From: Variovorax sp. N23
Lineage (GTDB): Bacteria > Pseudomonadota > Gammaproteobacteria > Burkholderiales > Burkholderiaceae_C
Direction of reading: 5' to 3'
Assembly: GCF_025486315.1 (NCBI RefSeq)
Contig: NZ_JAOOPY010000020.1
Span: 1-64,000, forward strand
DNA length: 64,000 nt
Both the position numbers and the translations under genes were made by a program. Below the pieces are notes generated by a model that worked only from the letters and a program-made list of their open reading frames with translations, had not been told where the DNA came from and did not search any database. Below are positions 46,601 to 55,231 of this stretch, piece by piece; within the stretch, counting starts at the first letter, position 1; each line of letters begins with the position of its first letter.

Positions 46601-49600
46601 GGCGCACTGTCGCTCAACGGCGGCTCGCTGAGAGACACCGCCGGCAACGACGCCACGACCACGCTCAACAGCGTCGGCAGCACCGTCACGGTACTGGTCG
46701 ACGGCTCGCAGCCGAGCGTCACCGCCATTGGCGCCAGCACCGCCGACGGCAGCTACGGCGCCGGTGCCGTCATCACCATCACCGTGGACTTCAGCAGCGC
46801 GGTCACGGTCGACACCAGCGGCGGCACGCCGACCCTGGCGCTCGGCAGCGGCGGCAGCGCCACCTACACCGGCGGCTCCGGCAGCAGCACCCTGAGCTTC
46901 AGCTACGTCGTCGCGGCCGGGCAGAACAGCGCCGACCTCGACTACAGCGCGAGCAGCGCGCTGGCCCTGAACGGCGCGACGATCACCGAAGTCGGCGGCG
47001 CCCAGCGCAGCGCCTCGGTGGTGCTCGCCACCCCTGGCACGGCCGGCTCGCTGGGCGCCAACAAGAACATCGTCATCGACACCGCCGCGCCCACCACCAC
47101 CGTGGCCGACGCCGCCTTCTCGGCCGACAGCGGTTCCTCGGGCAGCGACTTCGTCACCAACACCGCCGCGCAAACCATCAGCGGCACCCTGTCGGCCAAT
47201 CTGGCCAGCGGCGAGCACGTCTACGTCTCGCTCGACAACGGCGCCAGCTGGGCCCAGGCCGCCGCCAGCGCCGGCAGCAACAGCTGGTCGCTGGCCGGCC
47301 AGACGCTGACCGGCAGCAACACCCTGCGGGTGCGTGTGGTCGACGACGCAGGCAACATCGGCGCGGCGTATGCGCAGGCCTATGTGCTCGACACCACGGC
47401 GCCGAGCACCGGCTTCAGCAACGTCGCGCTGTCGGCCGACACCGGGGTGCCCGGCGACCTGATCACGAACACCGCCGCCCAGACCATCAGTGCCACGCTG
47501 AGCAGCGCGCCGGCCGCCGGCGACGTGGTCTATGGCTCGCTGGACAACGGCGCGACCTGGACCGACATCACCAGCCAGGTCTCCGGCACCACGCTCAGCT
47601 GGACCGGCGTCACGCTGGCGGGCAGCAACACGCTGCGGCTGCGCGTGACCGATCAGGCCGGCAACAACGGGGCCGCCACCAGCCGGGCCTATGTGCTCGA
47701 CACCACCGGCCCGACGACCAGCGTGGCGAGCGTCGCCTTCTCCGGCGACAGCGGCGCGTCGTCCACCGACTTCATCACGAACATCGCGGCGCAATCCGTC
47801 AGCGGCACGCTGTCGGCCAACCTGGCAGCGGGCGAGACCGTGATGGTCTCGCTCGACAACGGCGCGACCTGGAGCGCCGCCACGGCCACCGTCGGCAGCA
47901 CCGCCTGGTCGCTGGCCGGCCAGACGCTGAGCGCCAGCAACACCCTGCAGGTCAAGGTGGTCGATACCGCCGGCAACGACGGCGCCGTGCTGTCCCAGGC
48001 CTATGTCTACGACACGGCGGCCACGGTCCCGACCGTCGACCCGCTGTCGACGACCAGCCTCACGCCGGTTCTCGGCGGGACGGCCACGCTGGCCGCGGGC
48101 GAGACGATGACCGTGAGCGTCGGCGGCGCCACCTACGACGTCACGCCGACGGCGGGCGCCTGGCGCCTGGACCTGTCGACGGCCGTACCGGTCAGCGGCA
48201 CGCTGACGCTGGCGCTGAACCAGCGCTACGAGGTGGTGGCGTCCGTCACCGACCTCGCCGGCAACAGCGCGGCCGACGCGACGGTCGGCGAACTGACGCT
48301 GGGCACGGCGCCCGCCACCACGGTCACGGGCGTCGCGTTCTCGGCCGACCAGGGCGCCAGTGCCAGCGACTTCGTGACCAACGCCGCCGGCCAGACGATC
48401 AGCGGCGGCCTCTCCGCGGCGCTCGCGGCCGGCGAGTCGGTCCAGGTGTCGCTCGACGGCGGCAGCACCTGGCGCCCGGCGGCGGCGACCGTCGGGTCGA
48501 CGCAGTGGTCGATCGACGCCACGCTGCCGGCGGGCAGCGGCACCCTGGCGGTGCGCGTCTCCAACGCGATCGGCGGCGGCACGTCGTACCGGCAGGCCTA
48601 CGTGCTGGATACGACGGCGCCCGCCAGCACGCCCGAAGGCATCGTGCGAACCGCCGACGGCGTCGTGCAGGGCAGCCTGTCGGCGCCGCTGAGCGCGGAC
48701 GAAACCCTGTTCGCCTCCCGCGACGGCGGGCAGAACTGGTTCGCCGTCGCGGTGGATGCCGACCGCCGGGCCTGGTCGCTCTCCGGCGCCGGCGATGGGG
48801 CGATCCAGCTGCGCGTCACCGACCTGGCCGGCAACACCGGGCCGCTGCGCGACGTAGCCGCTGTGACAGCGCCCGCTCCGGCTCCGGCTCCGGCCCCGAC
48901 CCCGGCCCCGGCCCCGGCCCCGGCTCCCGCCGTCCCGCCCCCCGTCTTCCAGACGCCCCCACCGCCCGTGTCGGAACCCTGGCTGCCGCCTGCCATGCCG
49001 CCGTCCGCGCCCTCCGCGGCCGGCAGCACGTCGATCGGCGTGCCCCTCGCGCCGCAGGAGGCGCGTGGGGTCGACGGCTGGCAATCGCCCCTGCTGCAGC
49101 GCGACACGCTGCAGCCCGGTGCCGTGCTGCGCGGTGGGCTCGTCGAACTGCTGGCCGTCATGCCCGGGCCCGACGGCTCCTTCGTGCGGCCGGACCAGGC
49201 GCTGTCCGGACCGGGCCCCATGACCGCAGCCGATCGCGCCGACCGTGGCGAGGTGCTGCTGGCCAGCGCGCCGATCCAGGACCTCACCGTGCGCAGCGGC
49301 GGCCGCATCGACTTCCAGCTGGGCGCGGACACCTTCGTGCACGGCGTGCCCGGCGCCGTGCTGCAGCTGAGCGCGAGAACCGCCGACGGCAGGCCGCTGC
49401 CGGCGTGGCTCAAGTTCGATGCGCGCACCGGCCGCTTCGAAGGCGTGCCCCCCTCGGGCTTCAGCGGGACGCTGACGGTGCAGGTCATGGCGCGCGACGC
49501 CCAGGGTCGCGAAGCGCTTCAGACCTTCAGGATCGTCGTCGAACGCGACGGCCGTGCGCGTGTCGCCCTCGAGGCCGGCGGCCGCAGCAGCCTGAACCAG

Positions 49601-49693
49601 CAACTGCGCGAGGCACGCGGCACGGCCCATGAGGGGCTGGCGGCGCTGGCAGCGGCGACACGCAGCGTGCAACGCGCCGACGAACACGCATGA
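43652..49693 (+). CDS. Giant DUF4347 / Ig-like-repeat surface protein (LEPR-XLL type N-terminus)
   Basis: About 2013 residues. Order: N-terminal LLSLEQRFMFDGAA (residues 27-40), the LEPR-XLL-type tag seen on very large exported adhesins; DUF4347 (about 70-235) with SHGSEG (His132) and LLYGCDVG (Cys177), a His/Cys pair laid out like clan-CD caspase-fold peptidases; a linker domain (about 240-385); thirteen Ig-like units of ~100 residues; a Pro-Ala linker; a cadherin/dystroglycan-like Ig domain; and a short helical tail. There are no RTX nonapeptides and no obvious classic signal peptide. I chose TTG 43652 because AGGAG lies 6 bases upstream; an in-frame GTG at 43631 would add seven residues. 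It overlaps the next gene by ATGA. Probably a secreted adhesin or matrix protein exported by the flanking genes. Confidence 0.8.
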   Translation: MSPSTPFLSRIAGRTTTQRPLRRTSQLLSLEQRFMFDGAAVDAAHAAEPAHDSAPPPVPPAVEVRAPEPARDQGKKEVVLVDTSLADYKTLEAGVREGVGIVEFDGTKDGLAQIAAWAASQEGYDAIHILSHGSEGVINLGSMQLNQASLVSSAVQTELTRLGQALSTDGDLLLYGCDVGAGAGSALLSGIAKATGADVAASTDTTGAARLGGNWTLEAHDGTIDARELALTQYDGALTLVPFIYGTDADESMPRTSIVKTVSGHNITFTGPEMYLFANGTPDDGLYPYASDGSNGVRLTVTAAAGYSFDISSFGVQAISGAVNFNITWADGTTSSFTQSGFNMAGVVSTVSGFNTALDDMRSVTITSSDYTTFQNFNITDVKLLPPVAKVNSASLGADTGTSGSDFITNTAAQLISGTLSANLASGEKVQVSYDNGSTWSDATTYTVGTAAWSTTTTLAGNGTFVARVANVDATSTAYTHTYTLDTAAPTTSFSGIALSADTGTSSTDLITKTASQTITATLSGAPAGTDVVWGSVDGGSSWIDITSKVSGTTLSWNGATLGAGSNSIMLKVTDAAGNDSSLSFQNYTLDTTAPTKSVATAAFSNDSGSSSTDFITSQAAQTVSGTLSANLASGETVYVSLDNGATWSAAAATVGTNAWSLAGRTLTASNTLRVKVSDTAGNDGAVLSQAYVYDTTAPTTTFGGLALSADTGASSSDFITRTAAQTISATLSGTLAGGDILYGSLDGGATWTDITGKLSGMTLTWNGVTLGSSDTLQLKVVDAAGNEGAVRSRAYVLDTSAPATPGTPVLASGSDGGISNSDGITNDSTPTFTGTAESGSTVSVYDGATLLGTVVATGDSWNFTAGSLSQGGHTITAVSTDTAGNASAASAGRTITIDTTAPAVNSVAVPANNTYYSGDALDFTVNFNEAVIVDTTGGTPRIAMVVGATTRYASYVAGSGSSALIFRYTVVNGDTDSNGITVGALSLNGGSLRDTAGNDATTTLNSVGSTVTVLVDGSQPSVTAIGASTADGSYGAGAVITITVDFSSAVTVDTSGGTPTLALGSGGSATYTGGSGSSTLSFSYVVAAGQNSADLDYSASSALALNGATITEVGGAQRSASVVLATPGTAGSLGANKNIVIDTAAPTTTVADAAFSADSGSSGSDFVTNTAAQTISGTLSANLASGEHVYVSLDNGASWAQAAASAGSNSWSLAGQTLTGSNTLRVRVVDDAGNIGAAYAQAYVLDTTAPSTGFSNVALSADTGVPGDLITNTAAQTISATLSSAPAAGDVVYGSLDNGATWTDITSQVSGTTLSWTGVTLAGSNTLRLRVTDQAGNNGAATSRAYVLDTTGPTTSVASVAFSGDSGASSTDFITNIAAQSVSGTLSANLAAGETVMVSLDNGATWSAATATVGSTAWSLAGQTLSASNTLQVKVVDTAGNDGAVLSQAYVYDTAATVPTVDPLSTTSLTPVLGGTATLAAGETMTVSVGGATYDVTPTAGAWRLDLSTAVPVSGTLTLALNQRYEVVASVTDLAGNSAADATVGELTLGTAPATTVTGVAFSADQGASASDFVTNAAGQTISGGLSAALAAGESVQVSLDGGSTWRPAAATVGSTQWSIDATLPAGSGTLAVRVSNAIGGGTSYRQAYVLDTTAPASTPEGIVRTADGVVQGSLSAPLSADETLFASRDGGQNWFAVAVDADRRAWSLSGAGDGAIQLRVTDLAGNTGPLRDVAAVTAPAPAPAPAPTPAPAPAPAPAVPPPVFQTPPPPVSEPWLPPAMPPSAPSAAGSTSIGVPLAPQEARGVDGWQSPLLQRDTLQPGAVLRGGLVELLAVMPGPDGSFVRPDQALSGPGPMTAADRADRGEVLLASAPIQDLTVRSGGRIDFQLGADTFVHGVPGAVLQLSARTADGRPLPAWLKFDARTGRFEGVPPSGFSGTLTVQVMARDAQGREALQTFRIVVERDGRARVALEAGGRSSLNQQLREARGTAHEGLAALAAATRSVQRADEHA
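44817..48870 (+). repeat. Thirteen Ig-like protein repeats, mosaic of two main types
   Basis: Units of about 100 codons, most ending in YVLDTTAP or a close variant. Type A (units 1, 3, 8, 10, 12) has SGTLSANLASGE and VSLDNGATW; type B (units 2, 4, 9) has ATLSG and DITSKVSGTTLSW. Types A and B alternate, then units 5, 6 and 7 differ strongly, then A-B-A returns. Units 3 and 10 are very alike, which suggests block duplication. The DNA is repetitive enough to recombine. Confidence 0.8.
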
Positions 49694-51060
49694 ACGACGC
49701 CACGCCGGCCTCCGTGCCGGCCCATCCCCTGCTCGCGCTCATCGAGCTGGGCCGGCGTGCCCGCGCGGCGGAGAGCGCGGCGGAGCTGGGGTTCCTGGCG
49801 GTCAACGACACGCGCGACCTGGTCGCGTACCGGCAGGCCGCGCTGTGGATGGCCGACGGCGGCGTGCGCGCGCTGTCCGGCGTCGTGGCCGTCGAAGGCA
49901 ACGTGCCCTACACGCAGTGGCTGGACCGGCTGTGCCGCGCGCTCGCCACCCACCAGGGCACCGAGGTCGGCCCCGTGGATGTGGAAGCCCTGCCCGCGGA
50001 CATCCACCACGAATGGCAGGACTGGCTGCCCACAGCGGCGACCTGGGTGCCGCTGACTGGCGCGAACGGCGCGGAAGGTGGCCTGCTGCTCGCGGGCGAC
50101 GCGCCGGTGCCGCCACCCCACTACCCGCTGCTGAGCGAATGGCGCGAGATCTGGCTGCACGCCTGGCACGCACGCGCGCAGCGCCCGTCGTGGTCCCCGC
50201 TCGGCTGGGCGGGCGCGCTGCGCCGCGGCTGGCAGGGCGGCTCGGCCGGCACGCGCAGGCGACGCGGCCTGATCGCGGGCGGTGTGGTGCTGGCCGCGCT
50301 GGCGTGTCCGGTACGCCTCACGGTGCTGGCCCCGGGCGAACTGGTGCCGGCCAATCCGGTGACGGTGCGCGCGCCGCTGGACGGCGTGATCGCCGAGTTC
50401 GGCGTGCGCCCCAACCAGATGGTCGAGGCCGGCCAGATGCTCTTCGCCTTCGACCAGGCCCCGCTGGACAGCCGCCTGGAGGTCGCCCGTGAGGCACTCG
50501 CCACGGCGCGCGCCGAATACCGGCAGGCCGCGCAGATGGTGCTGAACGACCCGCGCTCGCGCGCGCAGATCGCCACCCTGCTGGGCAAGATCGCCGAGAA
50601 GGAGGCGCAGGCGGCTTTTCTCGCCGAACAGTCGCAGCGCTCGCGCGTGGTCGCGACCCGGCCGGGCATGGCCGTGTTCGACGACCCGACCGAATGGATC
50701 GGCCGCCCGGTGCAGACCGGCGAGCGCATCCTGCAGCTCGCCGCACCGGACGACGTCGAGATCGAGGCCTGGGTGCCGATCGGCGACGCGATCCCGCTGG
50801 CCGAGAAGGCGCCGCTGCAGCTCTACCTGGCTGCGTCCCCGCTGGCCTCGCTCTCGGCCACGGTGCGCACCATGAGCCTTCGCGCCACGGCGCGGCCCGA
50901 TGGCAGTTACGCCTACCGCGTACGCGCCACGCTGAACGCGCCCGCCGGTCAGCGCATCGGGCTCAAGGGCACCGCCAAGCTGTCGGGCGAGCGGGTCCCG
51001 CTGGTCTACTGGATCCTGCGGCGTCCGCTGGCGGCCATCCGGCAGTTCCTGGCCCTCTGA
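49690..51060 (+). CDS. Membrane-anchored HlyD-like protein with unusual cytoplasmic N-terminus
   Basis: 456 residues. The first ~170 form a soluble region without a recognised domain (it could be GAF-like). A basic stretch (TRRRRG) and one membrane helix follow (about 195-212), then a lipoyl/barrel HlyD-type half (VRAPLDGVIAEFGVRPNQMVEAGQMLFAFD, with a coiled coil near 265-320, then a beta-barrel). The start overlaps the giant-protein stop by ATGA, so they are translationally coupled. As the inner-membrane-anchored adaptor it may link the M50-type protein downstream to the fusion protein and TolC duct upstream. Confidence 0.78.
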   Translation: MNDATPASVPAHPLLALIELGRRARAAESAAELGFLAVNDTRDLVAYRQAALWMADGGVRALSGVVAVEGNVPYTQWLDRLCRALATHQGTEVGPVDVEALPADIHHEWQDWLPTAATWVPLTGANGAEGGLLLAGDAPVPPPHYPLLSEWREIWLHAWHARAQRPSWSPLGWAGALRRGWQGGSAGTRRRRGLIAGGVVLAALACPVRLTVLAPGELVPANPVTVRAPLDGVIAEFGVRPNQMVEAGQMLFAFDQAPLDSRLEVAREALATARAEYRQAAQMVLNDPRSRAQIATLLGKIAEKEAQAAFLAEQSQRSRVVATRPGMAVFDDPTEWIGRPVQTGERILQLAAPDDVEIEAWVPIGDAIPLAEKAPLQLYLAASPLASLSATVRTMSLRATARPDGSYAYRVRATLNAPAGQRIGLKGTAKLSGERVPLVYWILRRPLAAIRQFLAL

Positions 51061-51070
51061 GCGACGCGCG

Positions 51071-53179
51071 ATGCCTGCTTCGCCCGCCTTGCCGTCCCTG
51101 CGCCAGGAGCTGTCGCTGGTGCCCGGCCCGCGCCTGACCGACGGGCAGCCGAGCTGGACCTTGCACGACCCGGTGCGCAACCTCTTCTTCCAGATCGACT
51201 GGCCGAGCTTCGAGATGCTCAGCCACTGGGCGCTGCGCGAGCCGGCCGCGATCCTCGACCGGATCCGGCGCGACACCACGCTCGACCTGGACATCGATGC
51301 CCTGCGCAACCTGCTGGCCTTCCTGCAGGAGCAGCAACTGCTGCAGCCCGCGAGCGGTGCGTCGCCCGCCATGGCCGCCGCGCTGGCCAGGCGGCGGGGG
51401 AGCTGGCATCAATGGCTGCTGCACAACTACCTGTTCTTCCGCATTCCGCTGCTCAAGCCCGACCGGTGGCTGACCTGGCTCCAGCCGCACCTGGACTTCT
51501 TCTTCTCGCGCGGCTTCGTCGGCCTCACGGCGCTGGCCGCCGTGCTGGGCATCTTCGGCGTCTACCGGGAGTCCGACCGCTTCGCCGCGACGCTGATGGA
51601 CACCCTGACCTGGCGCGGCGCCCTCGCCTACGGCACGGCCATCGCCTTCGCCAAGGCCTGCCACGAGATGGGCCATGCCCTGGCCGCCAAGCGCTACGGC
51701 TGCCGCGTACCCACGATGGGCCTCGCGTTCCTGGTGATGTGGCCTGTCGCCTACACCGACACGAACGAGGTCTGGAAACTGCGCCGGCGCGAACAGCGGC
51801 TGCTCGTCGCCGGCGCGGGCATCCTCACGGAACTGGCCATCGCGGCCTGGGCCACGCTCGCCTGGGCCTGGCTGCCCGAAGGCGCACCCAAGCAGATGGC
51901 CTTCCTGCTGTCGACCACGACATGGATCGCCACGCTGGCGATCAACGCCAGCCCCTTCATGCGCTTCGACGGCTACTTCCTGCTGTCGGACTACCTGGGC
52001 CTGCCGAACCTGCACGCCCGGGCCTTCGCCCTGGCGCGCTGGGACCTGCGCGAGCGACTCTTCGGCCTGCGCGAGGCACCGCCCGAAGAGCTGCCGCACC
52101 GGCTGCGCGGCGGCCTGGTCGTCTTCGCCTGGATGGTCTGGATCTACCGGCTCGTGCTGTTCCTGGGCATCGCCGCGCTGGTCTATCACTTCTTCATCAA
52201 GGCGGTCGGCATCCTCCTCTTCGCGGTGGAGATCGGCTGGTTCGTCGCGCTCCCGCTGTGGCGCGAACTGCAGGCATGGCGCCTGCGCTGGCGGGCCATC
52301 CGCCAGAGCCGGCGCGCGCGGTGGAGCGCGGCGATCGCCGTGCTGCTGTGCGCACTGCTCGTCGTGCCTTGGCCGAGCCGGGTGCTGACGGCGGGTCTGC
52401 TGCAGCCGCAGCGGCACCTGGCGCTGTATGCGCCGCCGCATGCCGCCCTGGCCGACCTGAGCGTGGCCAGCGGGCAGACGGTGGCCGCCGGGGCGCCGCT
52501 GCTGCGCCTCACGTCGCCGGACCTGGCCCTTCGGGCCGACGAGATCACCGCACGCCAGGACCTGCTGGGTTGGCAGGCCGGCGTGGCCGGCTTCGACGAG
52601 ACCGCGCGCCACGACTGGCAACTGCTGGACGACCGCCGGGCGCAGCTGCGCGCGGAACACGCCACCGTGGGCGCCGATCTCCAGCGCTACCGGCCGGTGG
52701 CGCCGTATCCGGGCATGCTGGTCGACCTCGACCCCGATCTGCGGCCCGGCGACTGGCTCAAGGAGCGGGAGCCTCTGGGCGACTTCGTCGGCATGGGTGC
52801 CTGGCAGGTCGTGACCTATGTCGACGAGGACGAGGTTCGACGGCTGCACCCCGGCGACCGCGCCGTGTTCATTCCCGACGGGTTGGGCGGCTCGGCCCTC
52901 GCCGCCCGGATCGCCGGCATCGACCGCGATGCATCCCGCACCCTGAGCGAGCCGGAACTGGCCGCCCCCGCGGGCGGCCATGTCCTGGTGCGCGAGAAAG
53001 GCGGCGTGCTGTATCCGGAGCATGCGATGTACCGCGTCGTCCTGAGCGTCGACACCGACCTGGCGCCCAACAGCCCGCTCTGGCGAGGGCGCGTGGCCAT
53101 CGCCGGCGACTGGGAAGCCCCGGTCGTGAACTTCCTTCGCGCCGCCACGACGGTTGCCTGGCGCGAACTGGGCTTCTGA
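51071..53179 (+). CDS. M50-type membrane metalloprotease fused to an HlyD-like domain
   Basis: 702 residues. The N-terminal ~120 resemble a PqqD-like winged-helix segment (WTLHDPVRNLFFQIDWPSFEMLSHWA). A polytopic M50 domain follows with the zinc motif HEMGH (198-202) and the distal motif NASPFMRFDGYFLL (Asp300), both intact. After further helices comes a C-terminal lipoyl/HlyD-like periplasmic domain (from about 445). Such hybrids occur beside HlyD, TolC and large secreted proteins, but no ATPase is found in this locus. It could process or release the giant protein, or act as the inner-membrane part of the exporter. It begins 11 bases after the HlyD-like gene. Confidence 0.82.
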   Translation: MPASPALPSLRQELSLVPGPRLTDGQPSWTLHDPVRNLFFQIDWPSFEMLSHWALREPAAILDRIRRDTTLDLDIDALRNLLAFLQEQQLLQPASGASPAMAAALARRRGSWHQWLLHNYLFFRIPLLKPDRWLTWLQPHLDFFFSRGFVGLTALAAVLGIFGVYRESDRFAATLMDTLTWRGALAYGTAIAFAKACHEMGHALAAKRYGCRVPTMGLAFLVMWPVAYTDTNEVWKLRRREQRLLVAGAGILTELAIAAWATLAWAWLPEGAPKQMAFLLSTTTWIATLAINASPFMRFDGYFLLSDYLGLPNLHARAFALARWDLRERLFGLREAPPEELPHRLRGGLVVFAWMVWIYRLVLFLGIAALVYHFFIKAVGILLFAVEIGWFVALPLWRELQAWRLRWRAIRQSRRARWSAAIAVLLCALLVVPWPSRVLTAGLLQPQRHLALYAPPHAALADLSVASGQTVAAGAPLLRLTSPDLALRADEITARQDLLGWQAGVAGFDETARHDWQLLDDRRAQLRAEHATVGADLQRYRPVAPYPGMLVDLDPDLRPGDWLKEREPLGDFVGMGAWQVVTYVDEDEVRRLHPGDRAVFIPDGLGGSALAARIAGIDRDASRTLSEPELAAPAGGHVLVREKGGVLYPEHAMYRVVLSVDTDLAPNSPLWRGRVAIAGDWEAPVVNFLRAATTVAWRELGF

Positions 53180-53195
53180 GCAGGCGAGCGCTGGA

Positions 53196-54338
53196 TCAGC
53201 GGTCCAGGCCCATGATCCGGTTCCCCATGCCGATGCCCGCCGCGCTCATCGAGCGGCCGAGCGCGAGCTGCTGCGCCTCCCAGCGCGCCAGCCGGTCCTC
53301 GGCGGGCCCCTGCGCACCCACGCGCAGCGCCTGCGCCAGCGACAGCGCATTGGCCGCCGCCTTGGCGGTGCTGCCGGCGGTGTGCGGGCGCGGCACGAAG
53401 GCGGCATCGCCGATCAGCACCGTGGCGCCGAAGCGCATGCGCGGCACGCTCAGATCGACGATGGCCTGCACGAAAGGCGCCTCCGTGGCGAGCACCAGCG
53501 CGCGCAGGCTCGGCGACAGCAGGGCCAGCGCATCGCGCCGCAGCGCGGCCACGTCGCCATCCTTGGCGAGCCCGGGCGGCAGGGCCAGCGCATGCACCGA
53601 GCCGTCGCGCGCGGTCAGCAGCCGCGCGAGGCTCTCGCGATCCAGGGGGCGGTACCACACCCAGTTGCGGCGCCTCGCCCCCTCGGCCGTGGCGCCGTCC
53701 TCTCCGGGCACGAGGTATTCGAGCAGCAGGTGATCCGGCCCCTGTTGAAAGACGAAGGCCTGGCCGAGTCGGTTCGCCACCGACGTGGCCACCTCCTTCT
53801 CCGGCACGAGGCCGCGCCACGCCACGTAGCCCGCATAGCGCGGCGCGTGGCCCGGCAGCAGCTGCCCCCGCACGGCGGAGCGGGCGCCGTCGGCCCCCAC
53901 CAGCAGATCGCCGGTCTCCAGGCGACCGCTCTCGAAGAGCGCCGTCACCGTTCCGACGGCCTCGCGGAAACTGACGAGCCGCTCGCCGGCATGCACGGTG
54001 CCGGACGGCAAGGCGCTGCGCATGGCCCCGTAGAGCATGTTCCAGGACGTCTGGGTCTGCGGCATGAAGCTCCGGTGCACGACGCGGTCGGCCGCATCCA
54101 GGTAGATGCGGTCGCCGGAGCGCACGCCCAGCGCGCTACCGTGCGCCACGCCGGCAAAGCGGAAGGCGTCGAGCACGTCGGGCTGCAGCACGATGCCGCC
54201 GCCGCGGCTGTCCAGCGCACTCGGCGAGCGCTCGAAGACGTCGACCGACCAGCCGGCGGCACGCAGCGTGGTGGCGGCGAGCAGTCCGCCGAGCGAACCG
54301 CCGACGACGATGGCGCGGGGCGAGGACGAGCGGGTCAT
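53196..54338 (-). CDS. FAD-dependent aromatic monooxygenase-type protein
   Basis: 380 residues: FAD-binding GxGxxG variant AIVVGGSLGGLLAATTL with Glu at the end of strand 2 (VDVFERS), the middle DG motif (LLVGADGARSAVRGQLLPG) and the GD motif (ATVLIGDAAFVPRPHTAGSTAKAAANALSLAQAL). Family members hydroxylate aromatic or heterocyclic compounds with NAD(P)H and oxygen. Substrate unknown. Convergent with the M50 gene (16 bases apart) and divergent from the ABM-domain gene; the 194-base gap between those two shows nothing distinctive. Confidence 0.85.
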   Translation of the reverse strand: MTRSSSPRAIVVGGSLGGLLAATTLRAAGWSVDVFERSPSALDSRGGGIVLQPDVLDAFRFAGVAHGSALGVRSGDRIYLDAADRVVHRSFMPQTQTSWNMLYGAMRSALPSGTVHAGERLVSFREAVGTVTALFESGRLETGDLLVGADGARSAVRGQLLPGHAPRYAGYVAWRGLVPEKEVATSVANRLGQAFVFQQGPDHLLLEYLVPGEDGATAEGARRRNWVWYRPLDRESLARLLTARDGSVHALALPPGLAKDGDVAALRRDALALLSPSLRALVLATEAPFVQAIVDLSVPRMRFGATVLIGDAAFVPRPHTAGSTAKAAANALSLAQALRVGAQGPAEDRLARWEAQQLALGRSMSAAGIGMGNRIMGLDR

Positions 54339-54532
54339 GCTGCGCTCGACGTGGCGAAGGGTTGGCGAAGAGAGGTCATGAAAGACTCCTGGGGCACGGC
54401 GACGAGGGGCCGCGACCTGGCCAATGTGCGCGGCAGGCGTTTCAGCGCGATGTGCCGGCGCACCGGCTGCGCTTACAGATGCAATACGCCTGCAGCGCCA
54501 TCGTCAGGTAGGCTCGCGATGCTCGACACACC

Positions 54533-55168
54533 ATGACCGCCGACACCCCCACGCCCACCACGGACGATCGCGAGCCCTCGCTGCGCAGCGCTACGCTGTC
54601 CGACGTGACGGCCCGCCGCCTGCCGCGCCCCGAGAGCGTCACTGCGGTGATCCGGCACCACGTGCGACCCGACGCCGCCGCGGCCTACGAGCAATGGCTG
54701 CAGCGCATCGTGCCGATCGCCGAGCGCTTCCCCGGGCACCGCGGCGTGCACGTCATCCATCCGCCGGCCGGCTCGACGCTCTACACCGTCACGATCCGCT
54801 TCGACTCGCTGCTGCATGCCGAAGACTGGTTCCAGTCGACCGCGCGCCATGCGCTGCTCGACGAGGTGCTGCCGATGCTCGACAGCGACGAAGAGGTCAA
54901 GACCGTGACCGGCCTCGAGTTCTGGTTCCACCCCGGGCCGGGCCAGAAGCCGGCGCGGCGCTACAAGCAGTTCCTCATCACGCTCTGCGTCATCTTCCCG
55001 CTCACGCTGTACGTGCCCCGGGGCGTGCAATGGCTCGCCGGCTGGGTGCCGGCGCTGCACGACACCTACCTTTCCCACTTCGCCACCGCGGCCATCGTCG
55101 TGGCGCTGATGACCTACGTGCTGATGCCCCGCATCACGCGGCGCCTGGCCGGCTGGCTCTACCGCTGA
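54533..55168 (+). CDS. ABM-domain protein with C-terminal membrane anchor
   Basis: 211 residues. A central antibiotic-biosynthesis-monooxygenase-like ferredoxin fold (VTAVIRHHVRPDAAAAYEQWLQRIV ... TVTIRFDSLLHAEDWFQS) is followed by two membrane helices (FLITLCVIFPLTLYV and AAIVVALMTYVLMP). Proteins of this design are widespread and uncharacterised; the domain may handle quinones or haem. The gene stops about 65 bases before the break that ends the DapA-family remnant on the other strand. Confidence 0.8.
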   Translation: MTADTPTPTTDDREPSLRSATLSDVTARRLPRPESVTAVIRHHVRPDAAAAYEQWLQRIVPIAERFPGHRGVHVIHPPAGSTLYTVTIRFDSLLHAEDWFQSTARHALLDEVLPMLDSDEEVKTVTGLEFWFHPGPGQKPARRYKQFLITLCVIFPLTLYVPRGVQWLAGWVPALHDTYLSHFATAAIVVALMTYVLMPRITRRLAGWLYR

Positions 55169-55231
55169 CACCCGAAGGCTGTGCGAACGCGGTCTGCGCT
55201 CAAGGCCTCGGGCGCCCGGATGAACTGACGG

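Noticed and set aside
43631..49693. RTX toxin
   Set aside because: No glycine/aspartate nonapeptide repeats, no acyltransferase gene and no ABC exporter in the locus. The repeats are Ig-like.
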